Shown: one piece after another, positions 53,641-62,260 of the stretch
Numbering within the stretch: the stretch's first letter is position 1
How the letters are laid out: every line of letters starts with the position of its first letter
Origin: Tenacibaculum sp. SZ-18
Lineage (GTDB): Bacteria > Bacteroidota > Bacteroidia > Flavobacteriales > Flavobacteriaceae
Direction: 5' to 3'
Length of the DNA stretch: 64,000 bases
Assembly (NCBI RefSeq): GCF_002813915.1
Contig: NZ_CP019335.1
Coordinates: 3,393,777-3,457,776 of the forward strand
Translations under genes and position numbers: made by a program
The notes under the pieces: generated by a model
Databases searched by the model: none
What the model saw: only the letters and a program-made list of their open reading frames with translations
What the model was told of the DNA's origin: nothing

Positions 53641-53720
53641 TACTTTATTTGTAGTAATAAAATAAATCATCAAAATTTTAATAAAAATATACCCCTATTT
53701 TTAATAATCCCTTAAACAAA

Positions 53721-53750
53721 AAAACGCTCAATAATTAAATTGAGCGTTTT
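53721..53750. terminator. Bidirectional intrinsic terminator after rpmA and the HD gene
   Basis: A perfect 12-bp stem, AAAACGCTCAAT / ATTGAGCGTTTT, with A and T runs on both sides, 23 bp past the rpmA stop. Confidence 0.85.
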
Positions 53751-53773
53751 TTTATTTTCTATCAGCTAGTTTC

Positions 53774-54034
53774 TTATGCCTCGAATGGAACTATTGAAAC
53801 GTATGATTTGTTATCTCTCTTTTTTCGGAACTGTACAACACCGTCAACTTTAGCGTGTAAAGTATGATCTTTACCCATGTATACATTCTCACCAGGATAA
53901 TGTTGTGTTCCTCTTTGACGAACAATAATATTACCTGCGATTGCAGCTTGTCCTCCAAAAATTTTAACTCCTAATCGTTTCGATTCCGATTCACGACCGT
54001 TTTTCGAACTACCGACACCTTTTTTATGAGCCAT
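53774..54034 (-). CDS. rpmA: 50S ribosomal protein L27
   Basis: The 86-residue protein begins [19 protein letters not shown] and has the [23 protein letters not shown] segment of L27, whose N-terminal tail reaches the peptidyl-transferase centre. No N-terminal cleavage extension of the Firmicutes type is present. It follows rplU after 27 nt, the standard L21-L27 pair, and ends at a strong terminator. Confidence 0.98.
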   Translation of the reverse strand: MAHKKGVGSSKNGRESESKRLGVKIFGGQAAIAGNIIVRQRGTQHYPGENVYMGKDHTLHAKVDGVVQFRKKRDNKSYVSIVPFEA

Positions 54035-54061
54035 CTTTTATAGTTTTTTAAAGGTTAATAA

Positions 54062-54568
54062 TTAACTTAAAGCTTCTATTAATTCAGCTTTCTTTAAAGA
54101 AGTGTATCCTGTAATACCTCTTTCTTTAGCTAAAGCCTTTAATTCAGCAACTGTCATTGAACTTAAATCTTTAGATTCAGCTTTTGCTTCTACAGCCGGA
54201 GCTTCTTTCTTTGTTTCTGCTTTTTTCGGCTCTGCTTTCTTAGCAGCTTTTGTACCTGAAGCAGCGATGCTTTCGATCTGGATTTCACTTAAGTACTGAC
54301 GGTGACCATTTTTCTTTTTGTAACCTTTTCTCCTTTTCTTCTTGAAAACGATTACTTTGTCTCCTTTTAAATGACCTAAGATCTTTGCAGTTACTCCTGC
54401 ACCTTCTATAGCTGGGGCGCCAACAGTTACATTACCTTTATCTTCAATTAACATTACCTTATCAAAAGTCACTTTAGATCCTTCTGCCTCTGGTAAACGG
54501 TGAACGTAAACTTTTTGGTCTTTTGCTACTTTAAATTGCTGCCCTGCTATCTCTACGATTGCGTACAT
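54062..54568 (-). CDS. rplU: 50S ribosomal protein L21 with C-terminal Rho_N/SAP-like extension
   Basis: 168 residues against about 103 for a usual L21. Residues 1-103 are L21 (YAIVEIAGQQFKVAKDQKVY; KRRKGYKKKNGHRQ). About 108-132 is an Ala/Lys/Glu linker (KAEPKKAETKKEAPA). Residues about 134-168 (LSSMTVAELKALAKERGI, then TSLKKAELIEAL) read as a Rho N-terminal/SAP-like helical module, which binds nucleic acid in other proteins. It is the first gene of rplU-rpmA. The extra domain may add an RNA contact; that is inference. Confidence 0.95.
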   Translation of the reverse strand: MYAIVEIAGQQFKVAKDQKVYVHRLPEAEGSKVTFDKVMLIEDKGNVTVGAPAIEGAGVTAKILGHLKGDKVIVFKKKRRKGYKKKNGHRQYLSEIQIESIAASGTKAAKKAEPKKAETKKEAPAVEAKAESKDLSSMTVAELKALAKERGITGYTSLKKAELIEALS

Positions 54569-54604
54569 ACTATTTGTTTTGCGTTTATACTTTAATTATA
54601 TACA

Positions 54605-54635
54605 GCATTTTAACTAAAATGCGGGTGCAAATATA
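54605..54635 (-). promoter_or_regulatory. rplU promoter with hairpin at the start of the leader
   Basis: Minus-strand TATATTTG (54628-54635) is a perfect -7 motif; the palindrome GCATTTTA / TAAAATGC (54605-54622) lies directly at the expected transcription start. A leader of about 50 nt remains to the ATG at 54568. The hairpin could serve in ribosomal protein feedback or mRNA stability. Confidence 0.5.
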
Positions 54636-54802
54636 CTGTTTTTTACTGAAAAACAAAGCCTTATAGTCAAAATAATTTGTGCGCTACTTGTATTCTTACT
54701 TTATACAAAACTTTATGACTTTTTTTATCTACAATTTCTGTAACAAATCAAAGGTATTAGCGACAAATTTTAAAATTATTAGAAATTTTCAAATCAAAAC
54801 TG

Positions 54803-56116
54803 ATGAAAAAAACCATTTTAACGCTTACTGCAGTTGCTGCTCTTTTTTCCGCAAGTGCACAACAGGTAGCTTTTGAAGAGTATGACTTAAATAATGGAAT
54901 GCATGTTATTTTACATGAAGACAACTCTGCTCCGGTAGTAGTTACTTCGGTAATGTATCATGTAGGTGCTAAAGATGAACAACCGGACAGAACAGGAATG
55001 GCTCACTTTTTCGAGCATTTACTTTTTGAAGGTACAAAGAACATCAAAAAAGGAGATTGGTTTAAAATTGTTTCTTCAAATGGGGGTAGAAACAATGCCA
55101 ATACTACTGATGACAGAACATATTACTACGAAATTTTTCCATCAAACAACTTAGAATTAGGTTTATGGATGGAATCTGAGCGTTTATTACACCCAATTAT
55201 TAAACAAGATGGTGTAGACACGCAAAATGAAGTAGTGAAGGAAGAAAAACGATTACGTGTAGATAATCAACCTTATTCTCGCTTTTTAGAAAACGTAAAG
55301 AAAAATATTTTCAAAAAGCACCCATATAAAGGAACTACTATTGGAAAAATGGAACACTTAGATGCTGCAACTTTAGAAGAGTTTTTAGCATTCAACAAGA
55401 AGTTCTATACTCCTAATAATGCAACTTTAGTTGTTGCCGGAGACATCAATGTAAAAAAAGCTAAAAAATTAATCAAAGAGTACTTCGGAAGAATTCCAAG
55501 AGGAGAAGATATCGAAAGAAAATTCCCTAAGGAAGATCCAATTACTTCTCAAATGAATGCCAAAGCTTACGATCCAAACATTCAGATCCCTGCAATTATG
55601 CAAGCTTATAGAACTCCTTCAATGAAAACTAAGGATTCTAGGATTTTAGATATGATTTCTACACATTTAAGTACTGGTAAAAGTTCTGTATTATACAAGA
55701 AGCTTGTTGATACTAAAAAAATGGCTTTACAGGCCGGAGCTATTAATTTAAGCCAAGAAGATTACGGAACATATATTTTATTTGCTTTACCGTTAGGTAA
55801 AACATCGTTAGAAGACTTAAGCAAAGAAATGGATGCTGAAATCGTAAAACTCCAAAATGAATTAATTTCTGAAAGAGACTTCCAAAAATTACAAAACCAA
55901 TTTGAGAACCGATTCGTAAACTCTAACTCAAGTGTTGAAGGAATTGCCAACTCTTTAGCACGTTATAACGTTCTATATGGAGATACTAATCTTATCAATA
56001 CTGAAATTGACATTTACAGATCTATTACTAGAGAAGATATTAGAAATGTAGCAAAGAAATATTTAAATCCTAATCAAAGATTAGTGATGGAATATTTACC
56101 AGAACAGAAGAAATAA
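54803..56116 (+). CDS. M16-family metallopeptidase, catalytic subunit type
   Basis: The 437-residue protein has a signal peptide (ILTLTAVAALFSASAQ) and the inverted zinc motif HxxEH as HFFEH (His68, Glu71, His72), with a distal Glu in QNEVVKEEKRLR. It has the two M16 half-domains of about 200 residues each. It acts in the periplasm on peptides. It is followed after 31 nt by a second M16 gene without the zinc site, the usual pairing of active and inactive subunits. Confidence 0.92.
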   Translation: MKKTILTLTAVAALFSASAQQVAFEEYDLNNGMHVILHEDNSAPVVVTSVMYHVGAKDEQPDRTGMAHFFEHLLFEGTKNIKKGDWFKIVSSNGGRNNANTTDDRTYYYEIFPSNNLELGLWMESERLLHPIIKQDGVDTQNEVVKEEKRLRVDNQPYSRFLENVKKNIFKKHPYKGTTIGKMEHLDAATLEEFLAFNKKFYTPNNATLVVAGDINVKKAKKLIKEYFGRIPRGEDIERKFPKEDPITSQMNAKAYDPNIQIPAIMQAYRTPSMKTKDSRILDMISTHLSTGKSSVLYKKLVDTKKMALQAGAINLSQEDYGTYILFALPLGKTSLEDLSKEMDAEIVKLQNELISERDFQKLQNQFENRFVNSNSSVEGIANSLARYNVLYGDTNLINTEIDIYRSITREDIRNVAKKYLNPNQRLVMEYLPEQKK

Positions 56117-56147
56117 TTTCAATATCTAAAAGAACGAAACAACAATC

Positions 56148-58196
56148 ATGAAAACAAAAATATTATCATTCGTAGCAATTATAGTAATGACTTTTGCTGC
56201 AAGTGCACAAAGAGATTTAAACAAACAACCGAAACCCGGACCTGCTCCTAAAATTAAATTAGGAAAACCAGAAAAGTTTACACTTTCAAATGGTTTACAA
56301 GTAATTATGGTAGAAAACCATAAATTACCAAGAGCATCAGCAAACTTAACCATCGATAATAAGCCTATTTTTGAAGGAGACAAGGCAGGGTTATCAAGTA
56401 TGATGGGAAGTTTATTAGGAAATGGAACTACAGCTATGTCTAAAGATGACTTCAATGAAAAAATTGACTATTTAGGTGCTAACGTTAATTTCTTCGAAAG
56501 TGGAGCATTTGCTTCTTCATTAAAAAAATATTTCCCTGAAATTTTAGCTTTAATGGCAGACGGAGTAAAAAATTCGGTATTCTCTCAAGAAGAATTTGAT
56601 AAAGAAGTTGAAAGAACTTTAGATGGGTTAAAAAACAATGAAAAAAACGTGACTTCAATTGCTCGTAGAGTTGAAGATTACTTAACCTATGGAAGCAACC
56701 ACCCATTCGGTGAGTTTACAACTCCTGAGAGTATTAAAAATATTTCTCTTGCTGATGTGAAAAACAATTATAACACATACTACAAGCCAAACAATGCTTA
56801 CTTAGTTATCGTTGGTGACATCAACCCAAAGAAAACAAAAAAGTTAGTTAAGAAATTATTCGGAGACTGGAAAAAAGGAAACATTCCTGCTTACACAATG
56901 CCTCAAACTTCCAATCCATCTACAACAGAAATCAATTTTATTGATATGCCAAACGCTGTACAATCAGAAATTGCTGTTGTAAATAATGTTGATTTAACTT
57001 TAGGTGATAAAGAATACTATGCTGCATTATTAGCAAACAACATTTTAGGTGGTGGTGGAACTGCTCGTTTATTCATGAACTTAAGAGAAGATAAAGGTTA
57101 TACTTATGGATCTTACTCTAGATTAAGTCAAAGTAGATATGCAGGAACATTTAGAGCTACAGCGAGTGTACGTAATATGGTAACTGATAGTGCTGTTGTT
57201 GAATTACAAAAAGAAATCAACAAAATTCGTTACCAAAAAGTTTCGGAAGAAGAATTAAAGAATGCAAAAGCTCAGTACGTAGGAAACTTCGTAATGGACG
57301 TTCAAAAACCAAGAACTGTAGCTAATTTCGCATTAAACATTGCTCGTTATAACTTATCTAACGACTTTTATGAAAACTACTTAGAAAACATCAATTCTGT
57401 AACTTTAGATGATGTTCAAAATGCAGCAATTAAGTATTTCAAAGGTGATAAAGCAAGAATCTTTATTACAGGTAAAGGAATTGAAGTTTTAGATAACTTA
57501 GAGAAAACTACTGATTACGCAATCAAGTATTTCGATAAAAAAGGTAATGCTACAACTAAGCCTAAAATGAGTTTACCAATTCCAGCAGGAGTAACAGCAA
57601 CAAGTGTTGTAGACAAATACTTCGAAGCTATTGGAGGTAAAGATAAAGTGGAAGTAATAAAAACTGTAATGAGTGTATCTAACGCTAAAGTTCAAGGATT
57701 TGAACTTACTTTAACAAGTAAATCAGCTGCTCCTAACAAATCTTCTGTTGTTGTTTCAGGAATGGGACAAACATTTAGTAAGCAAGTTTTTGATGGAACC
57801 AAGGGTTATGCAGAAGCGCAAGGAAGAAGAAAAGATTTAGAAGGTAAAGATTTAGAGGAAGCTCAAGCTAGAAAATCTCCTTTTGAAGATGAAGCTTACA
57901 AAGCTGGAAAATTAGATAGAATTGAACCTGTTGACGGAAACAATGCTTATGTAATTAAGTATAATGATACAGAGATTTACTATGATATGAAATCTGGATT
58001 AAAAATTCAGTCCTTAAGAACAGTTAAAGGACCTCAAGGCGAAGTTAAAGTACCAACTACATTTGGAGATTATAAAGAGGTGAACGGAGTAAAATTCCCT
58101 CACAAAACAAATGTAAAACAAGGACCAATGGATTTAAACTTTGTCATTAAAGAAATTAAAGTTAACGAAGGTGTTACTGATGCAGATTTTCAATAA
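56148..58196 (+). CDS. M16-family protein, non-catalytic subunit type, with C-terminal extension
   Basis: The 682-residue protein has a signal peptide (FVAIIVMTFAASAQ) and an M16 double domain (about 45-470), in which HxxEH is replaced by SSMMGSLLG at the equivalent place. The R/Y-type segment RLFMNLREDKGYTYGSYS that shapes the substrate site in the partner is kept. Residues about 480-682 are an added beta-rich domain reminiscent of LolA-like lipoprotein-sorting folds (VVDKYFEAIGGKDKVE). It follows the active M16 gene and ends at a terminator. Together they likely form a periplasmic peptide-degrading heterodimer. Confidence 0.88.
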   Translation: MKTKILSFVAIIVMTFAASAQRDLNKQPKPGPAPKIKLGKPEKFTLSNGLQVIMVENHKLPRASANLTIDNKPIFEGDKAGLSSMMGSLLGNGTTAMSKDDFNEKIDYLGANVNFFESGAFASSLKKYFPEILALMADGVKNSVFSQEEFDKEVERTLDGLKNNEKNVTSIARRVEDYLTYGSNHPFGEFTTPESIKNISLADVKNNYNTYYKPNNAYLVIVGDINPKKTKKLVKKLFGDWKKGNIPAYTMPQTSNPSTTEINFIDMPNAVQSEIAVVNNVDLTLGDKEYYAALLANNILGGGGTARLFMNLREDKGYTYGSYSRLSQSRYAGTFRATASVRNMVTDSAVVELQKEINKIRYQKVSEEELKNAKAQYVGNFVMDVQKPRTVANFALNIARYNLSNDFYENYLENINSVTLDDVQNAAIKYFKGDKARIFITGKGIEVLDNLEKTTDYAIKYFDKKGNATTKPKMSLPIPAGVTATSVVDKYFEAIGGKDKVEVIKTVMSVSNAKVQGFELTLTSKSAAPNKSSVVVSGMGQTFSKQVFDGTKGYAEAQGRRKDLEGKDLEEAQARKSPFEDEAYKAGKLDRIEPVDGNNAYVIKYNDTEIYYDMKSGLKIQSLRTVKGPQGEVKVPTTFGDYKEVNGVKFPHKTNVKQGPMDLNFVIKEIKVNEGVTDADFQ

Positions 58197-58217
58197 TCAG
58201 AAGTAATACAAATACTA

Positions 58218-58243
58218 AGAGTCGGAACGAAAGTTTCGACTCT
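58218..58243 (+). terminator. Intrinsic terminator of the M16 pair
   Basis: AGAGTCG / CGACTCT stem followed by seven T, overlapping the end of the convergent EamA gene at 58248. Confidence 0.8.
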
Positions 58244-58247
58244 TTTT

Positions 58248-59120
58248 TTATTTCTTTTTATTCACCAAATAAACTCCAAATAATATAATAACCCCAGCTA
58301 TTAACTGAATTACACTTAACTTCTCACCATCTAAAATTCCCCAAATTACAGCCACGATAGGAATCAAATAAGTTACTGAAGAAGAAAATATCGGAGAAGA
58401 AATTTGGATTAACTTATTAAACATGATTTTCGCAAACCCAGTTCCAATTACAGCTAAAATACATATGTAAAATAAAGCTGGTTCTGTTGTTTCATTCAAT
58501 TCAAAAGAAGTAAAAAAACCGGTTGTTGCTAATACAATTAATGCAGGAATTATAATTAGAACAAAATTTCCTGTTGTAATTGCTAATGGTTCTAAGTCTT
58601 GTAAATACTTCTTAATAATATTCACATTAAATGCATATCCAATAGAAGAAATAATCGGAAATAAAGTAAACCAATAATTTTGATTAGGGTTTAAATCTGC
58701 TCCTTTCAAAATTAAAACTAATGTTCCCAATAAACCTACCAATATTCCAATAATTTGTTTCTTTTGAAATAAGAAACCAAAAACCAAAGTACCGACCAAT
58801 AAAGTATTAAAAGGTGTTAAGGAATTCAATATAGAAGCAATAGAACTATCGATTTTCTCAACCGCAAACGCAAATAAAAAGGAAGGGAAAAGAGTTCCTA
58901 AAAGAGCACTGTAAAAAACATACTTCCATTGTTTTTTTTTAATCTTTTTTAAACTCTTAATACCAATTAACAAAAGAAAAAAAGCGGTTATTAATATTCT
59001 TAATGCTCCTACTTGTATTGGAGTTAATCCTAAAAGTGCTTTTTTCATTAAAATAAAAGAGCTTCCCCAAATTAAAGAAAGCAACACTAAATACACCCAT
59101 TTATATTGAATCTTGTTCAT
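58248..59120 (-). CDS. EamA-family (DMT) transporter
   Basis: The 290-residue inner-membrane protein has ten helices in two repeated halves of five, each an EamA domain; the first holds LSLIWGSSFILMKKAL and the second ISSIGYAFNVNIIKKYL. Members export amino acids or other small metabolites. Substrate cannot be read from sequence. Its 3' end adjoins the terminator of the M16 genes, and it diverges from the HMA lipoprotein gene. Confidence 0.85.
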   Translation of the reverse strand: MNKIQYKWVYLVLLSLIWGSSFILMKKALLGLTPIQVGALRILITAFFLLLIGIKSLKKIKKKQWKYVFYSALLGTLFPSFLFAFAVEKIDSSIASILNSLTPFNTLLVGTLVFGFLFQKKQIIGILVGLLGTLVLILKGADLNPNQNYWFTLFPIISSIGYAFNVNIIKKYLQDLEPLAITTGNFVLIIIPALIVLATTGFFTSFELNETTEPALFYICILAVIGTGFAKIMFNKLIQISSPIFSSSVTYLIPIVAVIWGILDGEKLSVIQLIAGVIILFGVYLVNKKK

Positions 59121-59177
59121 CTCGTCGTTTAAAATGTAAAATTCGTCTATTTTAAAGACTTAAAAATCTTTTTTTAA

Positions 59178-59185
59178 TAAATTTG
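59178..59185 (+). promoter_or_regulatory. Putative -7 promoter element of the HMA lipoprotein gene
   Basis: TAAATTTG matches TAnnTTTG, 25 nt before the ATG at 59211. Confidence 0.45.
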
Positions 59186-59210
59186 TGAAATAATTAAATA
59201 GACGTAAATA

Positions 59211-59663
59211 ATGAAATTATTAAAAGTAGTATTTGTCTTATTCTTAACAGCCTCTATTATTACAAGTTGTAAATCTGAAGCTGAAAAAGGAGAAACTAAA
59301 GAAACTAAAGTTGCGAAAGCTGAAATGCTATCTTTAAATGTATCAGGAATGTCTTGCGAGATAGGATGTGCTAAAACAATAGAATCTAAACTTGATAAGA
59401 AAGAAGGAGTTTTAGAGGCTAAAGTTGTTTTTGCTGATAGTTTGGCAACTATAAAATATGACGCAGAGAAAATAGATAAAGCTAGCTTAATTGCTTTTGT
59501 TGAGGGAGTTGGTGATGGTAACACATACAAAGCTTCAGAATCAAATAGTAAAGATGTTAAAAGTTGCTCTGATAGTAAAAAAGAGTGCTGTAAAGATGAA
59601 ACTAATAAGCAAGCATGTGCGGAAGATTGCAAGAAAGATAATTGTGCTACTAAGAAAGCATAA
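59211..59663 (+). CDS. Heavy-metal-associated-domain lipoprotein with Cys-rich tail
   Basis: The 150-residue protein has a lipoprotein signal with ITSC (Cys20), an acidic/basic linker, an HMA fold (about 38-105: LSLNVSGMSCEIGCAKTIE, then VLEAKVVFADSLATIKYD) and a tail with six Cys (about 117-147). The metal site is Cys49 and Cys53, C-x3-C in place of the usual CxxC of copper chaperones. It would sit in the periplasm or outer membrane and bind soft metals such as copper, zinc or mercury; which one is not known. Its own promoter and terminator make it a single-gene unit. It precedes ctaA, but I see no evidence of co-transcription. Confidence 0.8.
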   Translation: MKLLKVVFVLFLTASIITSCKSEAEKGETKETKVAKAEMLSLNVSGMSCEIGCAKTIESKLDKKEGVLEAKVVFADSLATIKYDAEKIDKASLIAFVEGVGDGNTYKASESNSKDVKSCSDSKKECCKDETNKQACAEDCKKDNCATKKA

Positions 59664-59681
59664 TTTAAATTCATTTTAAAG

Positions 59682-59710
59682 AAAAGCGCTCTTATTTGTA
59701 GAGCGCTTTT
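59682..59710 (+). terminator. Intrinsic terminator of the HMA lipoprotein gene
   Basis: AAAAGCGCTC / GAGCGCTTTT stem, 10 bp, 9-nt loop, followed by further T; starts 19 bp past the stop. Confidence 0.85.
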
Positions 59711-59725
59711 TTTATGCTTTTACCG

Positions 59726-59733
59726 TATCTTTG
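59726..59733 (+). promoter_or_regulatory. Putative -7 promoter element of ctaA
   Basis: TATCTTTG, an exact TAnnTTTG match, 15 nt before the ATG at 59749. Confidence 0.5.
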
Positions 59734-59748
59734 TAAAAACATTTTTTG

Positions 59749-60774
59749 ATGAAAAAACACTTTCCTCGAATTGTAAAAATTACCTTAATTACTGTTTATT
59801 TAATTTTCTTAGCTGGAGCGATAGTTCGTATGACTGGATCTGGAATGGGATGTCCAGATTGGCCAAAATGCTTTGGATATTACATACCTCCTACCTCGGA
59901 AGAACAAATTACTTGGCAAGCAAATAAGGAATTTAAACAGGGAATGATAATTGTTAAAGACGAAGTTTTATTCGTTGCGGAAAGTGATTTAACAACCGGA
60001 ACCAGCTTTAATCCAAAGAATTGGTCAAAATATACCAAACACGATTACGCCAAGTTTAACAAATATCACACCTGGACTGAATATATAAATCGTTTAATAT
60101 CTGTTGTTGCAGGATTTGTATTTCTTTTTTTATTGTATGGCGCGTTTCAATTTCGAAAAGAAAACAAAACCATCACAATTATTTCATTTGTCGCTTTCTT
60201 TCTTATGCTTTTTGAAGCTTGGCTGGGAAAAACGGTTGTTGATACAAATTTAAAACCAACAATTATTACTATTCATATGGTAATTGGGTTAGTTATTGTT
60301 GCACTGCTTTTATACCTACGATTTATTGTAACAGAAAAAAACAACACCTATAAATTTGATACTTTATTCAATAGGTTGTTAATATTCTCTGTGATATTCT
60401 CTTTGATTCAAATTGCAATGGGAACTCAGGTAAGACAATTTATTGATGAGCAAGTAAAGCAATTCGGATTTGACAATAAACAATACAGTCTGATGAATCC
60501 TAGTTTTAAATTTTACTTCCACCGATCTTTTACAATTGCAATAATTCTTGTAAATGTTGGAATGTTTTATTTGAATCAAGTAAGAAACTTAGGTTACAAG
60601 CTTGTAAATTGGATTGTTTTTTTAATTTTCTTAGAAACGATTACTGGAATTTTAATGTACTATGCTGAATTCCCACTAGGTACACAAGCCGTTCATTTAC
60701 TTGCAGGAGCTATATTATTTGGACTTCAGTTTTACCTATGGTTACAAAGCAGAAAGGTAAAGCGTTTAGCGTAA
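59749..60774 (+). CDS. ctaA: Heme A synthase (COX15/CtaA family)
   Basis: 341 residues from the ATG at 59749 (a TTG one codon earlier is in frame). It has eight membrane helices in two halves, the GSGMGCPDWPKCFG cysteine pair in the first loop, and heme-ligand His residues in FNKYHTWTEYINR, IITIHMVIG, FYFHRSFT and QAVHLLAGA. It oxidises heme O to heme A for cytochrome c oxidase in the inner membrane. The extended loop between helices 1 and 2 (about 40-100) is typical of the Bacteroidota form. The gene's 3' end overlaps the next, convergent gene by 9 bp. Confidence 0.93.
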   Translation: MKKHFPRIVKITLITVYLIFLAGAIVRMTGSGMGCPDWPKCFGYYIPPTSEEQITWQANKEFKQGMIIVKDEVLFVAESDLTTGTSFNPKNWSKYTKHDYAKFNKYHTWTEYINRLISVVAGFVFLFLLYGAFQFRKENKTITIISFVAFFLMLFEAWLGKTVVDTNLKPTIITIHMVIGLVIVALLLYLRFIVTEKNNTYKFDTLFNRLLIFSVIFSLIQIAMGTQVRQFIDEQVKQFGFDNKQYSLMNPSFKFYFHRSFTIAIILVNVGMFYLNQVRNLGYKLVNWIVFLIFLETITGILMYYAEFPLGTQAVHLLAGAILFGLQFYLWLQSRKVKRLA

Positions 60775-61557
60775 CTGGACATGAATATGATCATCGTGTC
60801 TGACCGCTTGACAACCATGAAATCTAATTTTCGAATTATTCAATTTCAATCTACTTTTTAAGTGAGGTTCTATAAATATTTTACTCACTTTTTGATGTTT
60901 TAAGAACAAATTAATCAATTCTTTATTGGCCTCGTTAGCAAATTCTAAGTCGAGGTTTATCCTTCCAAAGGTGAGGTATTTAGGAAAATCGTACTGCCAA
61001 AAACCTTTTTGCTTACAAACATCAATTTGATTGTATTCCTTTTCTATTGGCTCCTCATAAACTCCATAACCACTAATTGATGGTTTTCTATTAGTTAATT
61101 TTCCTTTTCCATCTTTGTACATAAGTGTTACATCAATCTTTTTACCATCGTTATGACTCAAATGTGGTAATAAAGGAAATCCATTAAAAAAAGGAAAATT
61201 TGCATCTAAATAAATGAGTTTCGCTCCTGATTTACTCTTTTCATAATTTTCTGCAACAGATTGTAAAACCTCATTCATTTCTGGAACAACATAGTTTCTA
61301 TTTGTTAAGGTGTAGAGGAAAGATCGTGGCTGAAGATAGTCTGAATTTACAATTCTAACTCTTCCAAAATATGGAGAAATACAAGGAACAACAACAAAGG
61401 AAATTATAACATACATCAACAAAAATACGACAAGCTTAATCTTATTATCAAAATTCTTCAAACCGAAAATAACAAGCAAATAAACAACACCTCCAATTTG
61501 AGTGAAAACTGTTAGAAATATGATGACTAACAGGTGTTTAACTAGTTTAAAAATCAT
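60766..61557 (-). CDS. LAS-type (MepA-like) peptidase with two membrane helices
   Basis: The 263-residue protein has helices at about 10-32 and 42-60, then a soluble part with HNDGKKID (His135, Asp142: HxxGxxxD) and VRHDDHIHVQL (His254, His257, His259). These are the zinc-binding motifs of the LAS family (VanX, MepA, DD-peptidases), which split D-amino acid bonds in peptidoglycan. The domain would lie in the periplasm. Neighbours give no hint: it converges with ctaA and follows a secreted protein gene after 35 nt. I am fairly sure about the fold, less about the exact cleavage. Confidence 0.65.
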   Translation of the reverse strand: MIFKLVKHLLVIIFLTVFTQIGGVVYLLVIFGLKNFDNKIKLVVFLLMYVIISFVVVPCISPYFGRVRIVNSDYLQPRSFLYTLTNRNYVVPEMNEVLQSVAENYEKSKSGAKLIYLDANFPFFNGFPLLPHLSHNDGKKIDVTLMYKDGKGKLTNRKPSISGYGVYEEPIEKEYNQIDVCKQKGFWQYDFPKYLTFGRINLDLEFANEANKELINLFLKHQKVSKIFIEPHLKSRLKLNNSKIRFHGCQAVRHDDHIHVQLR

Positions 61558-61592
61558 CCTAGTGCGAATTACATTATAAGCCTTACTTTAAA

Positions 61593-62141
61593 CTATTTAA
61601 GTTTTTGTGCAATTGTAGAAGCAATAACTTTATTTTGATTTGCTATGGTATAATATGTATTAATATCTAGTATAATAAAAACAGATTCCTTTTTCATTTT
61701 GTCAAGTTTAACCTCTAATTTATAGTTTTGTTTTCTTTTGTCTAATAAATGATTATCCCAACTATTAAAGTCTTTCATTTTTAGATAACAAACAAATTGG
61801 AAATCGTTTTTATTGAACTTTCTTTCAGGAATTGATTCTAGATCAGCCTTCAACGGTGATGGATTATGTAAATTATAGTTAAACTTACTTTTAACACCTA
61901 TTTTCCTAAATCTCTTTTTCAATTGTTTAGATAAATCCAGATAATAATTAATTGAATGTGTATCACCTGAAAATTCAAATAATATAACCTTTGGTTTTGT
62001 ATAGTTTTCATTTTGCTCGTACTTTATAATCTCAACTTTTTCTGAAAACTCCATTTCAGATTGAGCGTAAATAAAACTCGACATAAAGACTAACGCTAAA
62101 AATATCCTTTTCACTTTTGTATTAGTTTTTGATTGCAACAT
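61593..62141 (-). CDS. Secreted hypothetical protein, 182 aa
   Basis: I do not recognise this protein. It has a signal peptide (RIFLALVFMSSFIYAQ) and a Lys-rich mature part of about 155 residues with a Rossmann-like start, KVILFEFSGDTHSINYYLDL, and an end rich in alternating hydrophobics (VFIILDINTYYTIANQNKVIAS). It precedes the LAS peptidase on the same strand (35 nt gap). A -7 motif lies 10 nt upstream of its ATG. Function unknown. Confidence 0.6.
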   Translation of the reverse strand: MLQSKTNTKVKRIFLALVFMSSFIYAQSEMEFSEKVEIIKYEQNENYTKPKVILFEFSGDTHSINYYLDLSKQLKKRFRKIGVKSKFNYNLHNPSPLKADLESIPERKFNKNDFQFVCYLKMKDFNSWDNHLLDKRKQNYKLEVKLDKMKKESVFIILDINTYYTIANQNKVIASTIAQKLK

Positions 62142-62151
62142 TTATATTGAA

Positions 62152-62159
62152 CAAAATTA
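62152..62159 (-). promoter_or_regulatory. Putative -7 promoter element of the 182-aa secreted protein gene
   Basis: Minus-strand TAATTTTG matches TAnnTTTG, 10 nt before the ATG at 62141. It also may drive the LAS peptidase gene. Confidence 0.45.
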
Positions 62160-62260
62160 TAATTTTAAACACGCAATTTTGATGAATTTCCCATACTTAA
62201 AGTAAGGGATTTCCTTACTTTTCAATGACACATAAGAATTTTCTGTCTTGGAAGGGTAGA

